64,000 bases of DNA. It comes from CAYNRE01 sp964399535 (GTDB lineage Bacteria; Planctomycetota; Planctomycetia; Pirellulales; CAYNRE01). Location: NCBI GenBank assembly GCA_964399535.1, contig CAYNRE010000070.1, positions 124,001 through 188,000 on the forward strand, given 5' to 3'. Positions 54,001-60,070 of this stretch are shown piece by piece. The translations under genes were made by a program, and so were the position numbers. Each line of letters begins with the position of its first letter. Positions within the stretch are counted from its first letter, which is position 1. Below the pieces are notes generated by a model. The model did not search any database and was not told the origin of the DNA. It saw nothing but the letters and a program-made list of their open reading frames with translations.

Positions 54001-54936
54001 GAAGCTGTCCTCGTAACTCGACGTTCCCCCGTTGCCCGACGAGGAGAAGTAGACCACCCCCTGGGCTTTCACCGCGTCGACCGCCTGGGCGATGATGCCG
54101 TCCTGAAACATCGGCTCGGCGAAGAAAATCACGTCGTCGACGATCACGTCGGCATTGGCCTCATTGGCCAGCCGCTGAATGTTGTTGGCGAAATTCGCCT
54201 GCCCCCCGGTAAAGGCCGAGGCAAACGCCAGGCTCGCGCCAGGCGCCAGGTCGTTAATCAGTTGCAACATGGCCCGGCCTTCGTCCGAGCCCTCGTTCGG
54301 GGGCAGATCGTCGAGCACTTGTATGTCGAGCGGCAGATCGCCCGAGGCTCGGTCGATCGAGGCGGTCCCCAGCGAATCGAAGCTGTCGGACAATACGCCG
54401 ACCGTGACCCCCGTGCCGTCCACGGCGTATTGAGGGCGGGCCAGATTCGTCCGATGGCTGATGTCGGCCTGCGAGGTGGTCAACCCGACATTGGTCTTCG
54501 TTTGATTAATGCCGTAGGCAAACTGCAGGCTGTCGAGCCCCGAGAGCTTGTCGAGCTTGGAGATCGGGATCCAGGCATCGACATAGCGCCCGTAGGCCGA
54601 AATATTCTGAGCGCCCAGCAGAATCAGGTCTTTCACCAGCGCATCGGCGTCGTTGACCGCCACGGCCTCGACGGATAGCAACTGGTTGCGCTGTTGCAGC
54701 GGGCTGCCGGCAAACAACTGGTACGCCTGGCCGGGATTGGCCTGCGTAAAGGCCCGGTAGCTTTGCACGACGTCGGAAAGAGTATCGCCCAGCTTGGGCA
54801 ACTGGCCCTGCGGCAGCAGCGAGTCGTAGTTCGGAGCGGGCGCGTTGACCGAAAGCAACTGGCGCTGTTCCAGCCGATCCAGATGCAATGGTCGACCCGA
54901 GCGCGCACGGACAGGCCGTTGGGTAAACAGCGCCAT
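45073..54936 (-). CDS. 3287-residue mosaic exoprotein: subtilase, P-domains, PqaA-like hydrolase, propeller, repeats
   Basis: ATG at 54936 with GGAAGAG upstream. A planctomycete LEQRQLLS motif lies at 23-30. A subtilase-like domain (about 170-760) has D184 in GVLSDSFD and S727 in GTSAAAPH, but DEGR (218-221) where HGT would be expected; a P-domain (about 490-615) is inserted between its Asn and Ser regions. A SdrD-type repeat (GVKFNDLNRDG) and a second P-domain follow. At about 1300-1725 comes a PqaA-type alpha/beta-hydrolase (GASKRGWTTW near 1462, AGDEFF, NTGHGL). Another Sdr-type unit leads to a BNR/Vps10-like propeller (about 1930-2670), a PPC-like domain and eight 46-residue repeats. Presumably secreted; it may process or bind large extracellular substrates. 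Confidence 0.85.
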   Translation of the reverse strand: MALFTQRPVRARSGRPLHLDRLEQRQLLSVNAPAPNYDSLLPQGQLPKLGDTLSDVVQSYRAFTQANPGQAYQLFAGSPLQQRNQLLSVEAVAVNDADALVKDLILLGAQNISAYGRYVDAWIPISKLDKLSGLDSLQFAYGINQTKTNVGLTTSQADISHRTNLARPQYAVDGTGVTVGVLSDSFDSLGTASIDRASGDLPLDIQVLDDLPPNEGSDEGRAMLQLINDLAPGASLAFASAFTGGQANFANNIQRLANEANADVIVDDVIFFAEPMFQDGIIAQAVDAVKAQGVVYFSSSGNGGTSSYEDSFWTSTRSFYPADPNDDFTASQFVGQPDEGTIDASEEDDPFHPREFFLGGDLLTFAGLDDLQEVTIPEGSGWQAILQWDQPYFSLTGQAPLVDLDFYLLNEDGDQVVAASTNTQVDRLGNPTGFDPFEILSFVNFTDDSVDGDTFNVVIVKRYAETQRTFYWDNSSLIIPDDGETATSINVDVPGLIRDIDVTINLTHPSNSDLVITLVAPDGDTDIEMISDVGGSGFINTTLDDNAGASIEAGASPYTGRFRPVNSLNDDLQGTPATGTWTLLIEDTEGNNLSGLLRDWSITVRTDHNPQDDPGLLKYVLFGGAEPNEYFFGSSTLYGHTNAAGANSVGAVPYFLAEGFGDNEIALEPFSAEGDVPILFDTSGIRLASPENRVKPDILGIDGTNTTFFSFGSDIEGDGFFNFFGTSAAAPHVAAIAALMLQAVPDATPDEIQTALQNSALPVPFSNGGLAQADLAIGLLALNRVGSISGVKFNDLNRDGFRQDGEPPLPGFQVFLDQNNNGVPDEAQADLDSNRVPIKIFDNTTITSEIFALGIPNVIKDVSVQVDIDHTAVGDLTLTLISPEGTRVQLASAIGGAGDNFRNTIFGTGAQFPLITAGQAPFTGTFRPQQSLEILDGEKSNGVWRLEVRDAKGFNVGTLKNWSLQITYDEPVATADSDGDYRFSDLPLGAYRVTDLVDDNPGWSSSDPGNQGRPSPVLFTEIDPGNVDAFELINFSHEDQNTAGWSVVISDSPYGDINEVNSTVWALPSVVRDGQVIIATDSPSNNYFGTNIFWNRNNTRIGSGWAMLVDDQGYVRDWVGWGWDAADLASFNITVPSLEFNGAPLHVVGLDGIWNGGAVERSGDGTIQRRGTQDRNVSTDFIWYNVPSIGAMNVSPRPDFIIGDDTSGAGGLPVFVRAGEHVMGIDIGDQYTGLPAVQISTPDGPVQGPISSVSFQFTEPMDPNSFSLDDILGFTGPNQRVLDEFLAQPNPDYQWSLNSTFAGVGFTGYVLDFTSQSWRTADEVSEPIWHHWLTILVPDVVQSDTALLLVDGGSRFSGPPNLSDGDIQQLAQFVAATGTVAVHLPNVPNQPLRFPNDALTTGNRSEDEIIASSFEMAIRTGDPTWAALLPMVRSAVKAMDAAQEFTSRLADSVTLQQFVVTGASKRGWTTWLTGAVDPRVKAIMPMVFDALNLEPQFDYHGQVYSNNPFFTLPSQQDPSRQFSEAIEDYVHYEIVDIVGLPIADYLAQIVDPYTFRDRLDLPKYDVVSAGDEFFLNDSSQFYFDALPGPRYLRYVPNTGHGLNQSAVESMVTFYQAILDGDTLPQFSWTFLADGSIQVQTGPGALDVPTTVRLWQANNPNFQDFRNGFGAGPTWTSTVLASNGSGGYLGQVSNPLPGWTAFLVELTYDVGEAAPLVFTTEVRLLNDGAPLDRANTGSDTDGGAPVPLDPATVDLLDQITGFQWSDDGLTLTIFFQAQSAEGNYQLTIAPGITDQDGNPLDQNQDGVGGQSVLDEYTASFDTRSSISGTRFSDINGDGIRQVDEPGLAGLRVYLDLDGDGTRDEDEPTTLTDDQGNFNFALLSSATYFVAIELRPGFTPTSPPSGRQAVPLGQSQARTGVVFGERPSGTTWQPQGPSPILSGQVEGLEEQNNPVAGAIQTVAAHPTNANVLYVGTVNGGIWKTTNATSANPVWTPQTDEQDSLSIGALEFDPTDASFNTLVAGIGRYSSLAGDGGPRTGLLRTTNGGNTWQELGQADLTGKNISGLAARGSVITVGVDRSTDGPVGLYRSTDGGQTFVLISGSVLSALPSGPITDLVGDKSNAQRLYAGVQGVGLFRSDDAGATWTNITSGVTGIGVDTDKIEFAVHASAGFNAVYVAVINDGQLDGVYRSGNQGGTWQRMDLPVTNEGGELVGVNPEESEERPGGQGSIHFSIVADPLHPFVVFVGGDRQPDPFPNSIGAEDYSGRLFRGDASKLPGIGAQWRPVTHDFAQGSAPHADSREMVFAADNTLIQTDDGGIYRLLNATSNSTDIVWRSLNGNLQITEFHSVDFDANSRTITGGTQDVGTVQQGTEDASRWRQAPVLPISDFLFIFPVAGGDGGVVAIDDSDPTQSVRYGSSQFLGGFARQYYNSANTLIDTQFPDLVVQGTGGRTIYQVDPPQFYTPLVLNSVNPLQMVIGTQTHVFESFNQGDTLVDLGSLGPIGALAYGGSTEDPQNPGELIPNSAVLYVGAGADLFLRSTAGGALVNRAAYPGGDITDIVLDPYDWRKVYVIDGTSVYRSLDAGLSWSNVSGNLNVGNLRTIEFARFEDTAVLLVGGDRGVALSLPSVAGNWSEVGNLPNAPVTDLRYDSRADYLLAGTLGRGAWSIVDFLYQLGANRQPQAAADADAFAGTGGLATLSGPGPGGQSGLANANPQGGLAWYSFQGSSTGQLSLAALAGVAGSSVQLSVFDSQMRLLANPTGGAGSQQVNLAVQAGKTYYVQVGGTAPGVSLTLASPGTQSGKQLTIQGTPGDDQFSFSAGATLEVTLNGLTYSYSRSEVESIIFVSAGGRDTATLTGSSSADTATLAPGKSRLAGPGYQVEVQQVHTVVVHGGGGQDQAQLGDSSGNDVLTARPGDSLLTGDNFSLQAKGFLSARATASSGFDQANLFDSAGDDQFTGRPNLAQIAGANYFVAASGFDSVRAYGSTGSDTAVLYDSTGDDQFIARPTYSQLSGTGYSNYVKGFDSVRAQASSGQDSASLYDSAGDDQLVGRVDFSQMTGAGYFYLARGFDAVRSYASTGYDTAALYDSPGDDQFIARPDYTQVTGAGYLNYAKAFDEVRSVSTGGKDSADLFGSGGTDQYMARPDFAQLAGPGYFNSVRSFATVRAYSSGGQDQATLFGAASDDVLELDQGKAQLTSGGYAQSLSGFASLQAYSGGGDSRAQVVDAALEVSLAAGNPRAQVSNDQAMIYLYNFRRLSTEQATQVRVGSQKVSAGDFLFSDDGDWLEL
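45295..46401 (-). repeat. Eight tandem 138-bp (46-residue) repeats at the exoprotein C-terminus
   Basis: Units of 46 residues follow the pattern xxGxDxAxLYDSxGDDQFxARP, then a variable part ending GFDxVRAYx. Spacing is constant at 138 bases over eight units, the first and last being the most diverged. The acidic DSxGDD suggests a calcium-binding or beta-solenoid fold; this is inference. They do not match the GGxGxDxUx RTX nonapeptide. Confidence 0.88.
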
Positions 54937-55016
54937 CTTCTTCTCTCTCTTCCGGTTTGAAGGGCGGGCCCCCGCGGGCGGGGACCGAGCGCTAGACCGC
55001 GCCAGTCCTCCAAACT

Positions 55017-55057
55017 AATCCGAATCCCCCAGATCAGCCAAGCAAAAAATTCGGATT
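55017..55057. promoter_or_regulatory. 9-bp inverted repeat upstream of the exoprotein gene
   Basis: AATCCGAAT (55017-55025) and its complement ATTCGGATT (55049-55057) are separated by 23 bases, 80-120 bases before the exoprotein start and in a locally AT-richer patch. Could be a regulator site, or a weak end structure of the MFS transcript; no T-tract of useful length follows. Confidence 0.4.
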
Positions 55058-55192
55058 CCTCCCTACAATCAGGGCGGTTTCCGGCTCGCAAGGGGGTGGT
55101 TTGGCCGGTCGCAGAGCCCGTCGAATGGCCCACTTGCGGGTACCCGCCAGCCGGACCGATCAACAGCGCCCCTGGCACCGTCAGAGCTGAGC

Positions 55193-56563
55193 TCAGCCTT
55201 TGCCCGATTCGTGGGCGGCGTACCGTGGCTCGTAGAGCCAAAAGGTCAGTAGGCCAGTCAGGGCGATCAAACCAGCGCCGCCGAGAAAGACTGTCTCGAA
55301 ACTGGTCACGTCGATGAACCAACCCACCAACGGCGATCCGGCCAGGGGCACCGCCTGGCACAAGTTCAGCGTACTCAGATAGCGGGGATGCTCGGCCGGC
55401 GGACAGAACTCCAAGGCGTAGTTGATCAGGGTCTTGGTGGTCAGCGGGGTGAGTCCCAGCGGGATGAATACCACCCAGAACCAGCGGCCGGCGAAGCCGG
55501 GTTCCATCGAGGCCAGCAGCACCGCGGCAAGGGGCGTAAGCGCGGTACCAAAGACCAGCATTCTCAGGGCCAGGCGGTTTCCCCGCCGGTCGGCTAGCCA
55601 GCCTACGGCCAGGCTGAAAACGCCCAGGGCCACGTTCTGCATCACGATCCAGGTAATCAGGTGCTCGCCCCCCAGACCCAACCGCTGCCGGCCCAAGGCC
55701 TGGTAATGCGGAAACAAAATAGGCACCGCCGCGAACAGGGCGCAGACCAGGCACAGCAGGGCAAATCGTCGATCCCGAGCCAAGACCTGGCCGCACTCGG
55801 CAAAGTAGTTCAGCCAAGGCCGGGCCGGTTCCCGATAGTCGTCGGGCGGTTCGACCATGGCGAAACAAAGCACCGACCCCACGGCGAAAGCGGCGCCGGT
55901 CAAGAGGAAAAGGGGCAAGAAACCCCCGTCAGGCCGTTGGACCCAGGGGGCCATGAGCCACCAGGCGCAGGCAATGGCCGGCACCACTCCCAGGGCAATC
56001 GACACGCTAAACAGCCGCCCCCGCCAGGTCGCGCGAATCAGCTTGCCTTGCACCGTTCCGAAGGCTAGTTGATGCAGCCCCGCCGCGGCCGAAAACAGGC
56101 CGTAGAACGCCAAAAACCATCCTGGCATCCACCACTGAGCCCGGCTTCCGGCGGCCCACCAGACGATGCCCCAGCTCGAGGCCAGCCCCCCCATGGCGGC
56201 CATGGTGCCTGCCAGGGCCCACTTCTTCAGCGGCAGATTCTTGAGCCGACGAGCGACCAGCGTGGGTGGAATGCTGTACCCCAGCCGCGTGAGCAGGGGT
56301 ACGGAGCCCCGCAGCCAGCCGGCCCCCGAAATGGCGTCGACAAAAGCCGGAATGATGACACTCTCGGTCTTGAAGACCCAGCCCACGCGAAGCATGACCA
56401 GGTGAGCGGCCAGAATCAGCCAGTTGCGCTGCTCGTATCGTTCGATCACCACCGCCGCGGACGGACCGCCTACGCTCGAGTCTGGCTCGGAATCGCCCAG
56501 GCCGGGCGGCGAGGATGTTTCGGCCAGACTGGGCCTGGCAATGGGCGGGGATGAGGAGGGCAT
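55193..56563 (-). CDS. Major facilitator superfamily transporter
   Basis: 456 aa from the ATG at 56563. After a polar N-terminus of about 45 residues, twelve hydrophobic helices can be counted, with a cytoplasmic loop between helices 6 and 7 (EPPDDYREPARPWLNYFAECGQVLARDRR) and the MFS-type GWLADRRGNRLALR motif (a GxLaDrxGxR loop) near helix 8-9. No substrate motif is clear. It lies upstream of the exoprotein gene on the same strand, separated by about 250 bases. Confidence 0.82.
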   Translation of the reverse strand: MPSSSPPIARPSLAETSSPPGLGDSEPDSSVGGPSAAVVIERYEQRNWLILAAHLVMLRVGWVFKTESVIIPAFVDAISGAGWLRGSVPLLTRLGYSIPPTLVARRLKNLPLKKWALAGTMAAMGGLASSWGIVWWAAGSRAQWWMPGWFLAFYGLFSAAAGLHQLAFGTVQGKLIRATWRGRLFSVSIALGVVPAIACAWWLMAPWVQRPDGGFLPLFLLTGAAFAVGSVLCFAMVEPPDDYREPARPWLNYFAECGQVLARDRRFALLCLVCALFAAVPILFPHYQALGRQRLGLGGEHLITWIVMQNVALGVFSLAVGWLADRRGNRLALRMLVFGTALTPLAAVLLASMEPGFAGRWFWVVFIPLGLTPLTTKTLINYALEFCPPAEHPRYLSTLNLCQAVPLAGSPLVGWFIDVTSFETVFLGGAGLIALTGLLTFWLYEPRYAAHESGKG

Positions 56564-56775
56564 CGCTTGGATTATAGGCCCTGACCCCGCCGGGGCCCCA
56601 GTCCAGATTCGCCCGGGGGGCCACTCGTCGGGGCCGCCCCACCGCGGCCGCCGGCGGCTCGATTCCGCCCTGAGCCAGACAGCCCGGAATCGAGTTTTCG
56701 AGGGCCCCCTAAGTGGTTTCTTCGCGTGCCGCATTGTGGATAATGGGAGGCAGACCTGCGGGGAGGCTGCTCGCT

Positions 56776-57573
56776 ATGCCACGTCGCGCCGTTGCTGCCT
56801 GGCACCTGGGTCTTGCACTCGGCGCAGCGATTCTGATCGCCTCGACCGCCGCGAATCCGCTCGGGGCCCAACCAAAACCCGAGGCGGTGCAACCCCCCGG
56901 CGGGTCGCCGCGGCCCCGGCCTCTGCCGCTCGACGACGTGCAGCATTTGTGGGGGTATTGGAGCGGGGACCATTTCTTCTACCCCGGGCAGATCGCGCAG
57001 GCCGAGGGAGAACGGCTGCTGTTTCGCTTCAGCGACGGCGAATCGGCCTGGCTCACCACCGACGAAATCATGAATTACCCGCTAGAGGTGGGCATGCCCG
57101 TCCATGCGAACTGGCAGCGGCGCGGCGGCTACTACCAGGCCGAGATCGTCAGCCTGACGACCGATTCGGTGCGCCTGCGCTATCTGGATGGGGTCGTCGA
57201 GAATACCAGCCGCGCCTACCTGCGGCTGGCCCTGCAGCCCTGGGGCATGTTCACTCCGGGCCGCCGCGTGCTGGCCCGCTGGGACCGCGACGGCTACTGG
57301 TATCCGGGCACGATCGAGCAGGTCGAGGCCGAGCGGCGGCTGGTTCGCTTCGACGATCGCCAAACCGCCTGGCTGGGCCGCGATGGCATCGCCCTGATTC
57401 AGCTTTACCGCCGGCTGCGCATCGAGGCCAACGCCTACGGCCGTGGCCGCTATTATCCCGCCACGGTGCAATCGGTCCGCGGCAACCAGGTGCAGGTGCT
57501 GTACGACGACGGCGACACGGAAACCGTCAGCGTCGCGGCCATCCGGCGCAAAATGAGCTTGCGCGGCCAATAG
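56776..57573 (+). CDS. Exported four-repeat Tudor-like protein
   Basis: 265 aa, ATG at 56776 with GGGGAGG 9 bases upstream; longer in-frame ATG/GTG starts exist. Residues 1-31 form a signal peptide (HLGLALGAAILIASTAANPLGAQ). A Pro-rich linker is followed by four Tudor/DUF4537-like beta-barrel units at about 56-99, 105-150, 162-205 and 213-256, each with a pattern like VxAxWxxxGYWYPGTIxxVxxxxxxVRFDDGxxxWL. Tudor-like folds bind methylated or charged ligands, and most known ones are intracellular in eukaryotes; here the protein is exported. Role unknown. Confidence 0.8.
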   Translation: MPRRAVAAWHLGLALGAAILIASTAANPLGAQPKPEAVQPPGGSPRPRPLPLDDVQHLWGYWSGDHFFYPGQIAQAEGERLLFRFSDGESAWLTTDEIMNYPLEVGMPVHANWQRRGGYYQAEIVSLTTDSVRLRYLDGVVENTSRAYLRLALQPWGMFTPGRRVLARWDRDGYWYPGTIEQVEAERRLVRFDDRQTAWLGRDGIALIQLYRRLRIEANAYGRGRYYPATVQSVRGNQVQVLYDDGDTETVSVAAIRRKMSLRGQ

Positions 57574-57594
57574 CCGGCGGCGTCCCGCGCTCAA

Positions 57595-58422
57595 TTACAT
57601 CCACCGTCGATACAGCCAACCGGTGGCACCGCGAAACAGGCCCGGCGAAAAGCGGTATAGCCACCACGCCAACCAACTCTCGGGCCCGACTGGAACCACG
57701 GCGCGATCGCGAGCAACTGCCCGCAGCACGGCCTCGGCCACGCGCTCGGGGGGCCAACCGCGTTGGCGGTACAAGTTGCTGATCCAATCGCGGTCGATCT
57801 TCGCCTCGGGCCGAATCGCAATGCGAGCCCCTTCGATCACCCGGGTTTGAATGACCCCCGGGCAAATCACGCTGACCCCCACGTTGTGCTCGCGCAGTTC
57901 CCCTCGCAGCGCTTCGCCCAAGCCCACCAAAGCATGCTTGGTTGCGCAGTAGGCCGAGGTGGTCGGCGTCGCGCAAAGCCCCATCACGCTCGAGGTAATC
58001 ACCAGGTGCCCCTGGCGCTGGGCAATCAGGTGGGGCAGAAACGCCTTTAGAGCGTAGATCACGCCCCAGTAGTTGGTTTGGGTAATCCACTCCCAGTCGT
58101 CCAGCGAGGTTTCCGCGAAGGGCTTGCTCACTGCCACGCCCGCATTGGCGTGCATGATATCGACCCGGCCGAAACGCTCGAGCGCCAGGTCGGCCAGCCC
58201 CAGCAGCTGGTCGCGCAGGGCCACGTCGACCACTTGGGTGGCCACACGATCGGCCGGCCCGGGGAGCCCCGCGGCCACCTCCGCCAGCCGCTCGGCCGAT
58301 AGGTCGGCCAGGACCAGCCGGGCCCCGCGATGGGCAAACGCCCGCGCCGTCGCCGCGCCAATTCCCGAGCCGGCCCCGGTGATGACCACCACCCGATCGT
58401 GAAACTGCTTGATACCCGGCAT
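57595..58422 (-). CDS. Short-chain dehydrogenase/reductase
   Basis: 275 aa, ATG at 58422. Classical SDR: TGAGSGIG (15-22) binds the NAD(P) cofactor, NAG at 93-95, catalytic S144 or S145, Y158 and K162 (YCATK). D40 after the second beta-strand (LVLADLS) suggests NAD preference. The C-terminal 60 residues carry a hydrophobic, aromatic tail (ESWLAWWLYRFSPGLFRGATGWLYRRW), possibly a membrane-associating helix. Substrate unknown. It is convergent with the Tudor-like gene. Confidence 0.92.
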   Translation of the reverse strand: MPGIKQFHDRVVVITGAGSGIGAATARAFAHRGARLVLADLSAERLAEVAAGLPGPADRVATQVVDVALRDQLLGLADLALERFGRVDIMHANAGVAVSKPFAETSLDDWEWITQTNYWGVIYALKAFLPHLIAQRQGHLVITSSVMGLCATPTTSAYCATKHALVGLGEALRGELREHNVGVSVICPGVIQTRVIEGARIAIRPEAKIDRDWISNLYRQRGWPPERVAEAVLRAVARDRAVVPVGPESWLAWWLYRFSPGLFRGATGWLYRRWM

Positions 58423-58697
58423 GAGCCAACTTTCCGATCGAAACTCGCGGTACCTGTTCGCGGGCCGGGGCAGGGGGCGGGAGGAGGGCGGCCACCCAGT
58501 TTATCCAGCAACACCACTTTACCGAGCCCAACCTTTCGACGCAGCTTTGGTTTACGCCGCACAGCCGGTGCGGTCGATACCACCGCTTAGGTCCGCGCCG
58601 CGCCGGCAGCCTGGGCGATTCGAATGCTCGCCCGGAGAGCTCGCGTGGCATCGCATCGCGGGCCAGACCGCTCCAATCAGCACGGGAACACACCCCA
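58423..58697. other. Divergent intergenic region
   Basis: 275 bases between the SDR and the glycosyltransferase-like gene. GC-rich; promoters are expected on both strands, but I see no clear consensus pair. Confidence 0.4.
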
Positions 58698-60005
58698 ATG
58701 GCCGCGATCGACTCGCTCCTGGTGGTTTGCAAGTATGCGCGCGACAGCGCCTACGCCGACGAAGCCCGCGAGCTGGCCGCCACGGCCGCCCGGTTTGGCT
58801 ACGCCATTAAAACGCACGAAGCGCCCGACCTGGGCGATTGGTGGCGCAACACGGCGAACAAGCCTCGCTATTTGCTGGAAACGCTTAAGCAACACGATGG
58901 CCCGCTGTTGTGCCTGGACGCCGACTGCCGAATCTTGCAGCCGCTCGACGAGCTGGTTGGCCTGCTCGACTCGGCCGACCTGTCGGTCAAGTACCGTCCG
59001 GGCAATTGCCTTTCGGCGCTATTCAATGCGGCCGTGCTGCTCGTGCGGCGCACTCCGGCCACGTTGGGGGTGCTGGATACCTGGGCCCGGCGCGGCGAAC
59101 AATTCGGTTCGCTCCACCGTTTTGTCGAGCAGGGTCCCTTTGGCGAGGGAATGCTCTTCAGCCAGGGGGCCTTGGTCTGCCGCGAGCTGCCCGAGCGGTT
59201 CCACACCATGCACCCTCGCGACGGCGCGGCCCCCAGCGCCGACGTGGCGATCATCCACCTGAAAACTTCGCGCCAACAGCGGCAAAGCGCGCTGCCGGCC
59301 GACTACCAGCCGCCGCAACTAACCGACGCCGCGATGGGCAGCTACATCACCATTCGCCCCCGCCGCACGGCTCCTCCCCAGGGTCTGCCCATGGGCGGCA
59401 TCGACGGAATGTACCGCGATTTTGTCGAGTATGCCTCGCGATTCGGCATTGCCCCGGCCGGCAACGTTCAGGCCCCGGTCGACGAGGGGGACCTAGCCGG
59501 CCTTGAAGCGCACAAGCTCGACGCGGTCGAGCAGCTCTGTCAGCACTTGCCCGAAAACACTCCGGTGGTGTTGTCGGACTACGACTGCGTTTACCTGCGC
59601 GACCCGGCCATATTTACCGACGCCCTGGACGGCGCCGACGTGGCCCTGGCCTGGGACCGCCGCGACCGCGGGGCCCTGCCCGCCACCGCCACCTGGGCCT
59701 TTCGTGTGGGCCCCCTAGTGCGCGACCAGCTTTTGCCCGCCCTGAAAGCCGCCTGGCACGGCCCCGCCGCGGCCGGCGCGGGCGAAGACCGGCTGCGCCG
59801 CGCCATGGCCCTGGTGCTGCGCGCCAGCGGCCCCTGGCGCGTGGCCACGCTGCTCAGCGAGTCGGTGGCCGACATCCCCCACGCCGGGCGCGACACCGTG
59901 GTGCTCTCGGCGCGCGGTCCCATGCGCATCTTCCAGCGTGGACCGGCCCTGCACATGCACGCCCTCCGCCGCCCGGTCGATCAATCGACCCAGGCCGCCG
60001 GCTAA
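58698..60005 (+). CDS. Nucleotide-diphospho-sugar transferase-like protein with two DxD modules
   Basis: 435 aa, ATG at 58698. Two segments look alike: LLCLDADCRILQPLDELVGLLDSADLSV (about 70-97) and VVLSDYDCVYLRDPAIFTDALDGADVAL (about 290-317). Both contain the DxD-like motif that binds metal and sugar nucleotide in GT-A enzymes, and each is followed by a hydrophobic strand and a conserved-looking helix. This suggests an internal duplication giving two GT-A-like halves. It may glycosylate a protein or glycan in the cytoplasm; no membrane helix or signal is seen. The epimerase gene 65 bases downstream supports a sugar pathway. Confidence 0.65.
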   Translation: MAAIDSLLVVCKYARDSAYADEARELAATAARFGYAIKTHEAPDLGDWWRNTANKPRYLLETLKQHDGPLLCLDADCRILQPLDELVGLLDSADLSVKYRPGNCLSALFNAAVLLVRRTPATLGVLDTWARRGEQFGSLHRFVEQGPFGEGMLFSQGALVCRELPERFHTMHPRDGAAPSADVAIIHLKTSRQQRQSALPADYQPPQLTDAAMGSYITIRPRRTAPPQGLPMGGIDGMYRDFVEYASRFGIAPAGNVQAPVDEGDLAGLEAHKLDAVEQLCQHLPENTPVVLSDYDCVYLRDPAIFTDALDGADVALAWDRRDRGALPATATWAFRVGPLVRDQLLPALKAAWHGPAAAGAGEDRLRRAMALVLRASGPWRVATLLSESVADIPHAGRDTVVLSARGPMRIFQRGPALHMHALRRPVDQSTQAAG

Positions 60006-60070
60006 GCAGCCCTGGAACACCGCGCGGCAGCCGGCAAGCCGCCGTCGGACCCGAATCGAGGATCAGCGCG

